A stretch of 64,000 bases of DNA from Siniperca chuatsi (Eukaryota > Chordata > Actinopteri > Centrarchiformes > Sinipercidae). Of this stretch, positions 1-14,500 are shown one piece after another. The stretch covers positions 17,880,675 through 17,944,674 of the forward strand of contig NC_058046.1 of the NCBI RefSeq assembly GCF_020085105.1. Direction: 5' to 3'. Numbering within the stretch: position 1 is the stretch's first letter; each line of letters opens with the position of its first letter. The notes under the pieces are model-generated. The model was not told where the DNA came from, searched no databases, and saw nothing but the letters and a program-made list of their open reading frames with translations. A program made the translations under genes and the position numbers.

Positions 1-95
1 GTTATCTATGAGGATAATCCCTGCATTACACAGAAAGACATAGAGTATTGCAGATAAGACATCAAACATTAACACTGACAGAAAATACAGTATTG

Positions 96-660
<565 letters not shown>

Positions 661-3600
661 TAAAATTCTTGGTGGAATTTGCATTGTGCTTCCCCACCCC
701 CCTCTCTCTCTCTGCCTACGCCCTGCCCCACCCCCCTTCTCTCTCTCTCTGCCCTCCCTCCACGCCCCGCCCCACCAGAACATCCCACGCCCTGCCCCTT
801 CCGCAAGAGTTCCTGTAAGGGTTCTACATTATCAAAAATTACAGATACTACACAAGATAAAGCTGATGAATTCTTATCAATATTTAGTCTCAGTTATCAA
901 TGTTGGTTTCCACCACTTGTGAAATCTTATCATTAACAGAAGAGTGAATAAGAGCGAACAGAGAGGAAACAACAGTCTGGTTTTGTACCTGCAGCTCAAA
1001 TGGCTCTACTCCTGCCCCCTGGATCTTCACAGGGAACGATGTGTCCTCATCTTGCTTAATACCAATGGCATCCTTTCCACCAGTGAGGCTGTTTACATCT
1101 GTTTGAAGGAGAAATCAGAGAAACTAAACTAATTGAGGATAATCACAGAGCCCTGCACTGGACAAGTAAATAGTTTCGGTTGTTTTCCTGCCTTCCGCTC
1201 ATTACATGCTGGGATTGTTTCCAGCTCACTATGAGCCTGAAAAGACTGTTATAAAAATCGCATGAATAGCTGAATGAAAGAATTAATGAAACATAATTAT
1301 GACTTATTATGTTCAGATTCCATCATCTGCCCTTTGCGGCAGAATCAAACAAGAACACTAATCTCCCCTAAAATGATCGTGAGCTGGACTGTAGATACTG
1401 TGTGTGTGAGAGTGCCTGAGGGTGAGAGTGAATTTATGCAAGAAAATGTTGAAGAAAGGGAAAGTGGGGTGTGTCTGCCTTTTTACACACATTCACAGGA
1501 CCCAGCGTGTTCCTCAACCAGCAGTGTGACTAAACCTGTTGAATTTGCCTACTGGTCTTCATGTCATCTCAGGGTGAAGGGACAACCACACCCAGCACTG
1601 GCATGTGGAAACAGCAGAATGCTAAAACACATAAACTAACAACAAACCTATAGTATGGCTTGGCAGCGTTCTTGCATGCATGGATGCATTCGCATATTGT
1701 ATATATAACACCTGACTTGACATGTACATAGCAAAACAGAAAATTCATTTTGCACTCATCTCTGAAGACTGTAGTTTATTCTACAGTAAATCCCCAGCTC
1801 TTGCTGTCAATCTGGGACTACTTTACCACTGGAAAGCACCCAAAAAAATAGCTTCTCTGTTCGCGATTGGCTGGAAGAAGGTGCCTCCTCTCTGCAGGCT
1901 TGGAGCAATCAGCTTCTTTTTGGACTGAGCTGCTGTCTTACTACAACAGAAAACAGCATTGTTTCCAGCCTTGGCCAGTTTATTTTGTCACTTATACGAT
2001 AAACTACACAAGCAGCCAGAATTCCTTCCCTATATGTCACATAGTAATATTACAAAAAGATGACTTTAAATACATTCAAATGAGTTCCTCGAATGACGTA
2101 TCCTGTCAGTTATAATGGTGTGCCCAAGGATTATTTTGTGGGGGTATAATCATCTGAAGACAGGCTAACACACACTCTTCTTTAATTCAATCATTCTGTC
2201 TAGTGAGAGTGGAGTAGCAAAGGTTAAAAGAAGTCAAGAGGCCCACTTGAGAGTGTGGAAAATGGAGAAACAATTATAAGGTAGATAAGGTGGTTGGAGG
2301 TTTTTGATTCTGGATGAACAGCAAGAGAAGCTGTGTACAGAGATTTAAATAAAAACTACTCTTTGCCCTTAAAGAGGATCATAAGTGAGAATTTACAGTT
2401 GTTCTAGGGATTTCAGGTTGATTTCAGCATGTATCTGTGTGAATAAATTCACCATAAAAGTGAAGAGCAGATTGTCCAAGTGGTCAAAAAAGTTGGTGAA
2501 AGCAGAGAATAGCACCAGCCATTTTCAGGGCAGCAGTGCAGTGCTAAATCTCCCACCCTCCTCACATTCTGTAGCGAGGGAGGCACCAGACGAAAAAAGA
2601 AGGAAGAGGAAAGTGCAAAATAGAGACAGGGAGAGAGGAGCAGGAAAGAAAAACACATCGCAGGGATTTCTCACCAGCCTTGGCCTGATTTCTTCCTCCT
2701 CCTCCTCTCCTCACTTTGTCCTTCATGGTTATGTGTTGGAAGCTTTTTCTTGAGCTGTCCTCTTGTGTCTTCTCTGTGCCTTGCTTCCCCTCAGTCTTGC
2801 TTCAGACTGCTGAAGGAATGCACAAGAGAGGGGCAGAGTGAGTGGAAATGTGCAGCTGGATTGTTTGTGAGCCCAGCAAAATGTGAACGTGAACGGCTGT
2901 CTGTTCAGGACTGTGACTCCTGACTCTCTTTACAAAGCAAACTCAGCTTATCTGTTCTCCCTGAGTAAAAAAAAAAGCCACACCCTCCTATTGCTCAGTA
3001 CAGGCTTATTACTCTGCATGTCTCTCACACTTTTGTTGGACTGGGTGTGTCTAAGCATTCTAGCTTTACTCACTCCTCCCTCCATAAACCCTGGAGGGGA
3101 GATGGGAATGAAGCACACAGTGTAGTGTAGTAGTGGTTTGACCCCAGTCAGCCAACTATGCTGCTTTTGAAATAAAGTATTTCATGTTACAAATGTTATG
3201 GTTCATTTGGTGAATCTGTGTATACGTTTTAATGGAAACAGAGGGACGTAATTAAGTAGTATACTGCTTTTTAAGCCACACATATTCCTCTAATCCAAGG
3301 TGAAGGGAGTGCAATGAGTGCATCATATATGATACACTGTTGATAGTGAAGTCAGTTTGCTGAAAATGCAGCCATGAGATGAGACTTAACTTGTCACAAA
3401 TGAGTGTGTTTGTATGTCATGATGTGGTTGCTCTCTTATTCTTGAGAGGCCTACACCTACTGTCTCACATTTTACACATACCTGGGTTAAGATTTGTGGG
3501 TTAGGCTGAGCAGGTGACTTGTTGAATGGATGCCATGCCATATTGACTGACATTTTATCTAACATCTTCATACCTCTCAGCTGAAAGATAGGAAAGTCCA

Positions 3601-4150
3601 GCATGCATCTGCTCAAAATATTCACTTTAGCATTCTTAGACATGACATGTTATCCATCCGATTTACAATTACTGAATTCATGTATAAAAGTTATAAACAG
3701 CAACTATGGGGTAAATACATTATGTTTACCTTCCACAACATTGGTGAAATCTGAAATTTGTACGCCTCTCGTTTTACAACACACAATTTCTCAACATTTT
3801 AAATTCGTGACGTCAGCTTAATGTGGGGGTTGGGGGGGTGAGCCTGTGATATTTCATGTTGTCTTCAAGGGCTCCTCGTAAATCTAAAAATTTCTGTGTG
3901 AAGGTTCGGTTCTTTTGCAGTAGAGTTTGATTTTGAGTTTAACAGATACACGATTACTTTGTGTGACAGACGACTATAGGCCTGAAGAAAATGTAGGATT
4001 TTATTAATTTACTTAAAAAACTGTACTTATATAAATGTTTCTGTTTGCACTGGACGCCGTGTTTCCGTATTTCACTTGATCGTCAGACTTTGAAATCTCG
4101 GGCATCACAGAAAACTCCTTCTGTATTAATATAGGTGTTTTATTTTATCC
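661..4150. other. Intergenic, no gene seen
   Basis: Single-copy-looking intergenic DNA with pyrimidine-rich stretches (690-780) and several short open frames of no recognisable family. The frame at 1274-1639 (121 codons) and the one at 2385-2753 (122 codons) lack family motifs, have no flanking splice signals I trust, and look like chance. The region becomes less AT-rich toward the ddhd2 first exon. Confidence 0.5.
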
Positions 4151-4327
4151 CTTTATTTGGCCGTTAGTGTGGTCGTTCGTGAAAGTTACTCTCGTAATAG
4201 TAATATTTCCGAGAACATCGTAACTAGGCAGCGGTTGACAGGAGGCTGTCCTTGGCTTGCCGAGCTAGCCAGAGCGAGCTAAACAACGAATATAAATCCT
4301 CTGCATTAACTGTATGTGAAGTTGTCG
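4150..4327 (+). promoter_or_regulatory. ddhd2: Putative ddhd2 promoter and non-coding first exon
   Basis: The 5' coding exon of ddhd2 has an acceptor-like end (CCCCCCTCAG at 4981-4990) before its ATG, so an upstream untranslated exon is expected. A strong donor (G|GTGAGT) occurs at 4327/4328 in a locally CpG-containing stretch, making this the best candidate exon. Its 5' end cannot be fixed from sequence, and no clear TATA box is seen. Confidence 0.35.
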
Positions 4328-5025
4328 GTGAGTTTAAGTTAACGACTGTGTGTTACTAGTGCTATAACGTCCAAAACAACAACAGGATGTGAAAACTGAG
4401 AACTTAACACTAGTGTCCCGTTCAGCCATCGTAATTCAGCTAGCATGAACCTCAACCAACGTTAACGACCCTTGGCCTCTAAGATGTGTTTGTTGCATTC
4501 TTCAAAATACGCCAATAACATGAGAAATAACTGCGAACAGTAGCTAGTTTTGTTCAAGATAATGTCAAGAAATCCCCAAGTGCTACGTACATCAACATAA
4601 CTCATAATGCATCCATTGTGTGACATAACTGTTAGCTAGCTGTCACATTAACCTGAGTGTTTATATTTTCCATTGCAGCTGATAATACAGCTGCCAGTGT
4701 AGTCTGAGATCTGGGATTAGTTAGTAGTTAACGTTAAACCGCAGCTAGGGTGTGAGCTAACGTGATCTGGCTTGTTCGTCTTTCTATCTCATCACCTATG
4801 ATGAGCTGATTAAAGTAAACGTCAACAGCCGTTTTGTGCTAGTGTCACTATTCAATCCCTTGCAAGTTTAACAGGTTATAACATGTTATGTAAATGTTCT
4901 GATGGTCATTAGGCCTCCTTTTTGCTCTCATTCTGTGTGCAGCTGGGTTGTGACAGGTTCTGTGTTTGCGTGGCTCCCTGCCCCCCTCAGGTCAGAGCTG
5001 AGGGTTGGGGTCAGATCTTGGGCTA

Positions 5026-5145
5026 ATGTCATATAGTCCTGGTGAAGAGGGGGGTCTATCTCAGGCTGCCCCAAACGTCAACACTCAAGACCTGTCTGAC
5101 AGCCCCACTCAGACTGCGGCCACAGGGAGCACACCTGAGGATCAG
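5026..5145 (+). CDS. ddhd2: ddhd2 first coding exon
   Basis: Encodes 40 residues beginning [10 protein letters not shown], rich in Ser, Thr, Gln and Pro, and ends in phase 0 at CAG|GTGAGG. Human DDHD2 also starts with a short disordered Ser/Gln-rich leader, but the sequence itself is not conserved. The exon body appears to start at 4991 after a pyrimidine-rich acceptor. Confidence 0.75.
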
Positions 5146-8100
5146 GTGAGGGTGCATGATTTTGTGTAAGGGTGTATTTTGTGTAACAGTGTTGTTTGTC
5201 AAAGTCTGTTTGCTGTAGCGCTGCCCTCCATGATTGGGGTCAGGGTTTAGGTGAGGTTAAGGGGAAACACAAATTGATGGGGAACAGACTTTAACACCAC
5301 ACCCTAACCTTGTGCATATTTTGCAGAATGGTATGGCCTTTTTCGTTATAACAAGATAAGTTGATAAGATGAAGTTGTATTTTATGCTTGGGCTGATGGT
5401 GAGATTCTGCTCTTATTGAGCCCACAGTCAATTGTATTGTCTTACGTTTGTTGTCTCAAGAAGAATTTTGAAATGTATGGTGCTGTACAGAAGAAAGACC
5501 CAGTCTGACCTGTCAGAGTTATCATCGTTTTGCAGTATGGGTTATCTACATCTACATTTCTCATTGATCAGCTGCAGGGGCACAGAAAGTTGGAGGACCC
5601 ACTTTACTAGGACCCAAGGAAGCTTGGGTCCTTCAATGTGTTATCTCTAACAAGGTTTTTTTCAGTCCTGGACTAGGCTGATCTGTGATCAGGGATACCC
5701 TAAGTGGTATAAGAGGGCACTGATTTATTTGATAGAATTAACATTGTACCTCTATATAACTAACCATGACACCTTACACAATTTCAAGGCCATGCCAGTA
5801 TTGAACTACTCTATCACAACTGTGTTAGAAATAGAATTCACTCCTCTCAAGTGATTATGAATTTGAAAAAGTGCAAGTGTTGATTTTCAACTAACTGCTG
5901 GCTAGTAACAAAATACAGTTATCATATGATGCATTGTCATGTTCCTCCAACAAAAGGCTTTATAAAACCATTCACTGCCTAGAAAAGCTCATTAACACAC
6001 GAAAAAGTACACAGAGATTGTTTGTGCTCCTGTACTACTGAATGATAGTGGGACAAAGTAGAATCGGTGGGCTTGTGGAGGTGGTTTTAGATGGTCACAT
6101 ACTACTGTCCCTCTTTTAAGGTATGCACACATTATAAATGTTTGAACACAGCACATAGTCCAGAGGAAACAATAAAACCATCATGGTGTCCAGGGCTAGT
6201 GTCAGTGTGTGTCTGCCTGTCAATGATAAGCTGGCAACATACATGTACCTGGATGGAGTATAATGAATCACTTTCCTGAAGGTTATTTGCTAAAGGAATT
6301 TTGACTGTTTTTATGCTGCATGGCATGCAACCAAATAGAGGAACAGAAAGGTATTACTTGCAAGGAGATCAGTAAGATTAAATTCTTAGGAAGGGCGTTC
6401 CATTCGCATATCAGTTTATTCTCAATCTTATTTTAAATCTGTACACCTACTGTATGCACATTACACTGCAAATCGGATTGCTGATTTGGCAGCTGTGTGT
6501 AATGTGGGTGTTTGTTGTTGTGTTTAGCAGTGGCAGGCTCTCTCTTTCAACACTCTGAAATAGGCGTAACACAAAAGTATTACTGGCAGCATTGTTTGTG
6601 AATGCAAGATATTCAGTGGGAAAAGGTTGTTTACAAGCTGTAGCTGTAGCAGTTGTGTTAAGAAAAAGAGACAAGAGACAACTTGTAGAGGAGGAAAGAA
6701 TAAAACAGGGCTTTGTGCATCTGGCCAAGGGGAGGCCTGATCCTTTCCCATCCGACTGTCCTTTGCTTTGTCTGATGGTCTCAGGTTCCTCGATAGGAGC
6801 TTAATGAAAGGGCACAGACTTCTACATTTACTTATTCTGGAAACTACAGAGTTGAACAATGGACTGTTCTAAATAAGGAAAACACAGGTGTATATAGTTT
6901 ATATAGTATATATAGCAGGTATGTGCTTTTTACTTAGTAACTGAGCAGTATTGCTGCCAAGAAGAAGAAATATTGATTCAGCATCTTGACCATGCTGTCG
7001 TAATTTTTCTCCAGTTGTCGCCTGTGGTGGATGAGGTCTCTCCTTCTTCCACGTCCTCCTTTGAGATGCTTGACATGGAGTCGGTCCCAGCTCCTTATCA
7101 AGAAGTGCAGCCTCACTGGTTCTTCTGTCGACGGGCTGAAGACACCACCTCCTGGCTTCCTTTCAGCAGAGAAGACTCTGACAAACTAGAGAATGCCTGC
7201 AACATTGGTAGGCACATGTATATTCTTTACATGTATAAAGGTATGTGTAATTAGGTATGTGAAAAGTAGGGAAATGATGAGCTTGTGCTGTGAGAAAATA
7301 AAAGGTCAAAACATTGCTGTTGCCAACACTGGCCTGGTGCTCAGTAGGACACTCTCCTCTGCCCGGACATGCTCACCGTTGCTAGCAGTTTAACAGCAAG
7401 TTGAAGTTCGGTGTCAGGATGGTTTTAGGTGAGCCTCATCATGATGATTAATATACAGTACCTTTGTTGTATACATTTATTCAGAGTTGACATCTATGAT
7501 ATTCATATTTAAAGAAAGTTCTCTCGCACCCAAAGTTAAAAATATAAAACAACAAAAAACAGCAGGGAATCATTTCCAAATCATTTGAAAGTATGACTTT
7601 CTACAAATTGCTCCATAAACAAGCAAAGTTCTTGTCTTTCCCTTTGACAATATAAGTCTCTCCAATGCGAGACAGGATGGGAGTTCCATCGCCCTCATTT
7701 GTATAGATGGTACAGTGGGGCAAAAAAGTATTTAGTCAGCCACCAATTGTGCAAGTTCTCCCACTTAAAAAGATGAGAGAGGCCTGTAATTTTCATCATA
7801 GGTACACTTCAACTATGAGAGTCAGAATGGGGGGAAAGAATTCAGGAAATCACATTGTAGGATTTTTAATGAATTAATTGGTAAATTCCTCGGTAAGTTC
7901 CTCCTCCACCTACAAACAAGCAAGATTTCTGGCTTGCACTGACCTGTAACGTCTTCTTTAAGAGGCTCCTCTGTCCTCCACTCGTTATCTGTATTAATGG
8001 CACCTGTTTGAACTCGTTATCAGTATAAAAGACACCTGTCCACAACTGTCACACTCCAAACTCCATTATGGCCAAGACCAAAGAGCTGTCAATGGACACC

Positions 8101-11100
8101 AGAAACAAAATGGTAGACCTGCACCAGGCTGGGAAGACTGCAACAGGTAAGCAGCTTGGTGTGAAGAAATCAACTGTGGGAGCAAGTATTAGAAAATGGA
8201 AGACATACAAGACCACTGATAATCTCCCTCGACCTGGGGCTCTACGCAAGATCTCATCCCGTGGGGTCTAAATGATCACAAGAACGGTGAGCAAAAATCC
8301 CAGAACCACACGGGGGGACCTAGTGAATGACCTGCAGAGAGCTGGGACCAAAGTAACAAAGGCTACCATCAGTAACACACTACGCCGCCAGGGACTCAAA
8401 TCCTGCAGTGCCAGACCTGTCCCCCTGCTTAAGCCAGTACATGTCCAGGCCCGTCTGAAGTTTGCTAGAGAGCATTTGGATGATCCAGAAGAGGATTGGG
8501 AGAATGTCAGATGAAACCAAAAAACTGGTAAAAACTCAACTTGTTGTGTTTGGAGGAGAAAGAATGCTGAGTTGCATCCAAAAAACACCATACCTACTGT
8601 GAAGCATGGGGGTGGAAACATCATGCTTTGGGGCTGTTTTTCTGCAAAGAGACCAGGGCGACTGATCCGTGTAAAGGAAAGAATGAATGGGGCCATGTAT
8701 CGTGAGATTTTGAGTGAAAACCTCCTTCCATCAGCAAGGGCATTGAAGATGAAACGCGGCTGGGTCTTCCAGCATGACAATGATCCCAAACACACCGCCC
8801 GGGCAACGGAGGAGTGGCTTCGTAAGAAACATTTCAAGGTTCTGGAGTGGCCTAGCCAGTCTCCAGATCTCAACCCCATAGAAAATCTTTGGAGGGAGTT
8901 GAAAGTCCGTGTTGCCCTGCGACAGCCCTAAAACATCACTGCTCTAGAGGAGATCTGCATGGAGGAATGGGCCAAAATACAAGCAACAGTGTGTGAAAAC
9001 CTTGTGAAGACTTGCAGAATACATTTGAGCTCTGTCATTGCCCACAGAGGATATATAACAAAGTATCGAGATGAACTTTTGTAATTGACCAAATACTTAT
9101 TTTCCACCAAGATTTGCAAATAAATTCTTTAAAAATCAGACATTGTGATTTTCTGGATTCTTCCCTCCATTCTGACTCTCATAGTTGAAGTGTACCTATA
9201 ATGAAAATTACAGGCCTCTCTCCACTTTAAGTGGGAGAACTTGCACAATTGGTGGCTGACTAAATACTTTTTTGTCCCACTATGTATCCATATTACATGG
9301 TATGTCCAAATCCAGTGAGCAGTGATTACTGCAAAGTAACAACATAGTCCTGTGGGTAAATTCTGAGTCAACAGACTTTCGCTTGAAAAGGAACTTCTTT
9401 ACCAATTACATGGCTTGTACATTCAACAACCTTCTTCCAGAATCACTGTAGACTTGGACATTCCCATAAACAATGAATTCATGTACCTTTTTCCTCCATG
9501 CATTTAACACATGTGGAACATCAGAGAACACGTTTTCTTGCAAATCTATTGCCAGAACTAAAGCACAGCACTTGTATTCCTAACTCGTCATCATAGAATC
9601 TTTTTTTTTTTTTTTTTTTTTTTTTGAAGATTGACTCGTAAAACTTGTGTTTACTGTACAGTAGGAGACGAGGAGGTGGTGGTAGCTGTGGATGGAGAGC
9701 GGTATGACGTACATGTCAAGGAGAGGAAGCGCTACGCTGTGTATTGGGAGCAAGCTCCCACTGAAGTCCGCCGCTGTACCTGGTTCTATAAAGGAGATAA
9801 AGACACCAGGTTCATGCCTTACCCTGAGGACTTCAGCAAAAATCTGGAGGTAGTCTGACACCGAACCCTCACCATTACACTGCTCATTGCTACAACTTGC
9901 CCTTATCCCCTTCCTAAGTTTGCCTCTTCCTCAGTTACTCTTTTCATATCTGTCTTTGATTCCTTCCCCTCCCATCCAATTTTTCAGGAGGCCTATATGA
10001 TAGCAGTGACCTTGGACGAATGGAAGAGGAAACTGGAGTTTCCCACTGGAGAGACTGTCATCTTACACAATCCCAAGGTAAGGCCTGCTGTTAAAATAGC
10101 ACTGTGTACACTATAATTAGATACATGAAAAAGCCACACCATGGCTTTTCTGAGTATATAATTTTTTTTTATTTGGTACATTGTTTCCTTCTTATAAGCC
10201 TCTTCTCTTCCATTCCCCTGCTCCTCTCTCAGCTGATAATGCAGTATCAGCCAATAGGATTGCAGGATGAGTGGGTGTCCTCCCCCTCGGAGCAGACCCG
10301 GCCTCGAACAGTCAAGAGGGGAGTGGACAACATCTCTGTAGAAATACCTGATGGTACGTGTGTGGATGCACTAATAAGAGATATACTGCAATATAAACTC
10401 ATTTGAGGACAGTTCCGGGCTCACATTTCTGTGTGTTCCCAGGTGAACCAGAAAAGGTGGATCATCTTGTCTTTATGGTCCATGGCATCGGTCCTGCATG
10501 TGACTTGCGCTTCAGATCCATCATACAGTGTGGTAAGTGTGAGTTTGTGTGTGTGTGTGTACACTATGTATATACTGTATGCATGTATTTATGTGTATGC
10601 ATGATTCCTTCTTGTCTCTCTCCAGTAAATGACTTCAGGAGTGCTTCCCTGTCCCTCCTGGCCTCTCATTATAAGCGTGCTCAGCAGGATGGCCAGATAG
10701 GAAGAGTGGAGTTCCTCCCAGTCAACTGGCACAGTGCTCTACACGGGGATGCCACTGGTGTGGACGAGTAAGTATGGAGAGAGACAGAGAGTGGACAAAC
10801 CAAGATTCCTCTGTTGTACAATAGTACTGTCTCCAATATTGATCCGAAATAGTCAAACTCTGTCTTCCCTCTCTTTATTTTCTCCCTCATTCCCCACTTT
10901 CCAGGGACATCCAGAGGATCACACTACCCAGCATTAGCAGGTTGAGACATTTCACCAACGACACTCTGCTGGACCTTTTTTTCTATAACAGCCCCACCTA
11001 CTGCCAGACCATAGTGGACACAGTGGCCTCAGAGATCAACAGGCTGCACACCCTCTTTAAACAGAGACACCCGGAGTTCAATGGGGCTGTTTCAGTAGTG

Positions 11101-11497
11101 GGCCATAGCCTGGGTAAGACATGCACAAACAGACAAACACACATTTAGTCATTAAAATGCTGAATTTCAGCTCTTTCCCTTTGTCTCTTCTTCCTCAGGT
11201 TCGCTGATCCTGTTTGACCTGTTAACCAATCAGAGGACTGGATCAGAATCCAGAAAGGGGGTACAATAACATTCACAGTAAAAGATAACATCAGAATACC
11301 AATAAAAAGATTGCATATTTCTCTACATGGTGATGAGAAAATCCATTTCCCTTTCTGTCCCTCCCGGTGCTTAAGGTGCCCTCTGATGCGCCCTTTTCTT
11401 TGAACTGTGACACACTGGAGCAGACTCTGACCAGACTGGGCCTACAGCAATACCTGGATACACTACAGGCAGAAAACCTAGACCTAGAATCACTGGT

Positions 11498-11530
<33 letters not shown>

Positions 11531-14500
11531 ATGGACATACAAATTCAAGTGTAATGCATAGTTAAAAACGTATGGATCTCCCCTTTTAGACTCTTTGCCA
11601 AGACAGTGATCTCAAAGATTTAGGAATTCCTCTTGGACCTCGGAAGAAGATCCTGAAGTACGTCAGGAGGAAGTGGCTTCCAGAGGTCAGACATAGCCTG
11701 AAACTATACTGGCTTTTCATGTTTTGTAACATATTACCACTACAAACTCTGTTAATGTTTCTTGGATCTGGATGAAATTTTGTTGGACTGTCCTTCACTG
11801 TCCATATTAAGGCCACACAATAATCGGCACCTTTTTTTACAAAACAAAATTCACATGACATATATTACTTATTTTCCCCATGTGTATGTGTTTAAACAGC
11901 CATTGGTGTGGATTGTTTGACTGATACTGGCAATGTGGCATGTTTTTATGTATTTATTTTCATATTCTAAAGACAGGATCAAACTATCTAAGAGAACTGA
12001 TTTACTGTAGACAACAGTGAGAAGCAGGCTGTTTCATTTATGCGCAGTTCCTCTTTTGCTTGGGGGCTCTCTATCCAAATGATAGTAACCATATACTACA
12101 GTTCAGATATTGTTTAAATAACTTTTTATATTTCTCAATCTAAATAGGATTGTAAGACGGGGGCAGTACGTCTGGCACCAGGGTTGCAAGTTCCACCTCA
12201 AGTGAGCAGTGATCACGATGGTAATCAGTCCTCAGCATTGACAATGCAGCAGTCCCAGTTCCACAGGGCGCAGTCTGTCACCAGTGCTGTAGACTACGAA
12301 TACTTTGACATGGGCATCGGACAGGTACCACACATGGACACGGACATGAAAACTTGTGCTTGGGAGTACCAGTAGATAAAAGCTTTGATGCATCACCTTC
12401 CTGCTTCTCTCCTCCCCCCGCTTGCCTGGACAGACCAATGGAGGCATAGCCAAGGGACAGGTGTGTCTCACATGGTGTCCCCATGCTCTCAGGCTTTGTC
12501 CTTAGCTCTCTTTGATCTCACTGTGCCTGGAGTTTCTCTTCACATACAGCCTGGTCCGGTCAGGGAAAACTCAAAGCAGCTGAATTATAGTGGCTAATTT
12601 ATGAGCAATAGGGTTTCCTACATCATGCCGTGATTGAGGCTACCATCTTTGTCCCATTGAGTCGTACAACCCAATACCACACTCTCTGTCTGTGCTCATC
12701 CAGTCCTGCATGAGCGATCAGCTCCCTGGTCTCCTCCTTACCTGCTGTCATACTCCCTGGCTATTGTCTTGATGTCACGAAATATAGTTTTAATGTTCCC
12801 AGCACTATTTTGCACCAGAGAAGTGTTTCCATCTGTATAAATAGCTGTGTCTTCTTAGTGCAAAAACTGTGTTTTAATCTCTAATAGCACACATGTTTCC
12901 GACCCCACCCCAGGTATCCATTGATTACCCACAGCTGGCTTTCCACCCCCAAACGTTTTTTGCTTTCGGGTCTCCTATTGGAATGTTCCTGACCGTTCGT
13001 GGGCTTAAACACATCGATCCCAACTACACCTTCCCAACCTGCAAGAGGTTTTACAACATCTACCACCCGGTGAGTGATCATATATTTACTGCATCTGCCC
13101 GTTTGGGCACACATACTGCGCTAAGCCCCAAAAAGGGATAACAACTGCTTTTATTTGCCACAACTACAATTTGCCTTTTTTTGTCCCATTTTCAAACAAA
13201 GATGCATTAACTAGGCAGTTCTGAATGTTTCCGAAATTTGTTTGCATGGTTAGAGCCATGTTGGAAAAGACAGATGTAATTGCAGCATTGAATCAACATA
13301 ATGACAAGAATACTAGTAGCAGTTTTACCGCTGTATAATTAATTTAAATACATGGTAATCTTGGACGCAGCCACTGGTCTAATCTAACTTTTGCCATTAT
13401 TAACCTTACGCATGTGATAAAGAGAACTGCACATATTGGAGTCTATCTCTGCTTACACAATGACAGAGGTCATTTGTTAAAAGTTATATTCATCTCTTCC
13501 CCTTTATTGCTGCGTAGTATGACCCTGTGGCCTATCGGATAGAGCCCATGATTGTGTCAGAGGAGGATCTGGAGCCCATGCTGATCCCTCACCATAAAGG
13601 CCGCAAGAGGATGCATCTTGGTATGGCTGTCTGTTTTTCTCCTTTTCTTTGTGGAGCAATATTGCGGTATGGGCTTTTTGTTTAGTAGGTTAATGATAAT
13701 CTCTGCTTCTGTTTGCCCAATAGAACTAAAGGACAGCTTGACCCGTATGAGCATGGATTTGAAGAACAATGTTTTGGGATCATTACGGACGGCATGGCAG
13801 TCCTTTTCCAGACTACCGGTTGCTGCACTGCCCCCAGTGGAGGAAGGAGAAACCACAATAGAGAGAGACCTTCAAGAGACGCATGGTAGAAAAAGCACTT
13901 TTATTTGTGTTTTGTTTGGGGGAATTTGTGGATGGTGTGTGTGTGTGTGTGTGTGAGCGAGCGTGCACAAGAGTGTGTCTAACCCAGTCTCTTCATACTC
14001 CTCTCACCCCTCTGCATGTTCCCACCCTCCCCTCCACTCTTCTGCCCTATCTGGTGGTTGCTCCTGCTTCCCTCACCCCTTACCACTTTATCTTGAACCT
14101 CAGCCTCAGCGGCAGTCACAGCTTCTGCTAAGAGGGAAGAGAAAAGTGCTGATTTTTGGACTAAAGTATTGGAGTGGCCCAGGGCCCTTCATAAGCATTA
14201 CTTCCAAGGTAAGCCAGGATAGTCACTTGGCTAGAATAAATGAGGAAAAAGGAGTAAATTAACTCTTTCTAGCTTACTAGTAGCTTTGCAATCTGGTTTT
14301 CTCTGTAAACTTGCCTGATTCAGCGAAAGCCTACAAGTTTATATAAACTGTCTGTCATTCTGCGTGTTCCACGTAACTTCACTGTTCGTGAACATCAGAA
14401 GCCACTTGAGTGACCCGCCCATGACACACTCTTGTATGTGCTGAACAAATAGGACAAGTTGAATAGTAGTGATCACAGTTGTTGTTTTTTAACAAGAGTA

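Noticed and set aside
1274-1639. 121-codon plus-strand open frame
   Set aside because: No recognisable domain, no splice or promoter context, and composition like the surrounding intergenic DNA.
8268-8879. 203-codon minus-strand open frame
   Set aside because: Antisense reading of the Tc1 transposase remnant; the plus strand carries the recognisable family motifs.
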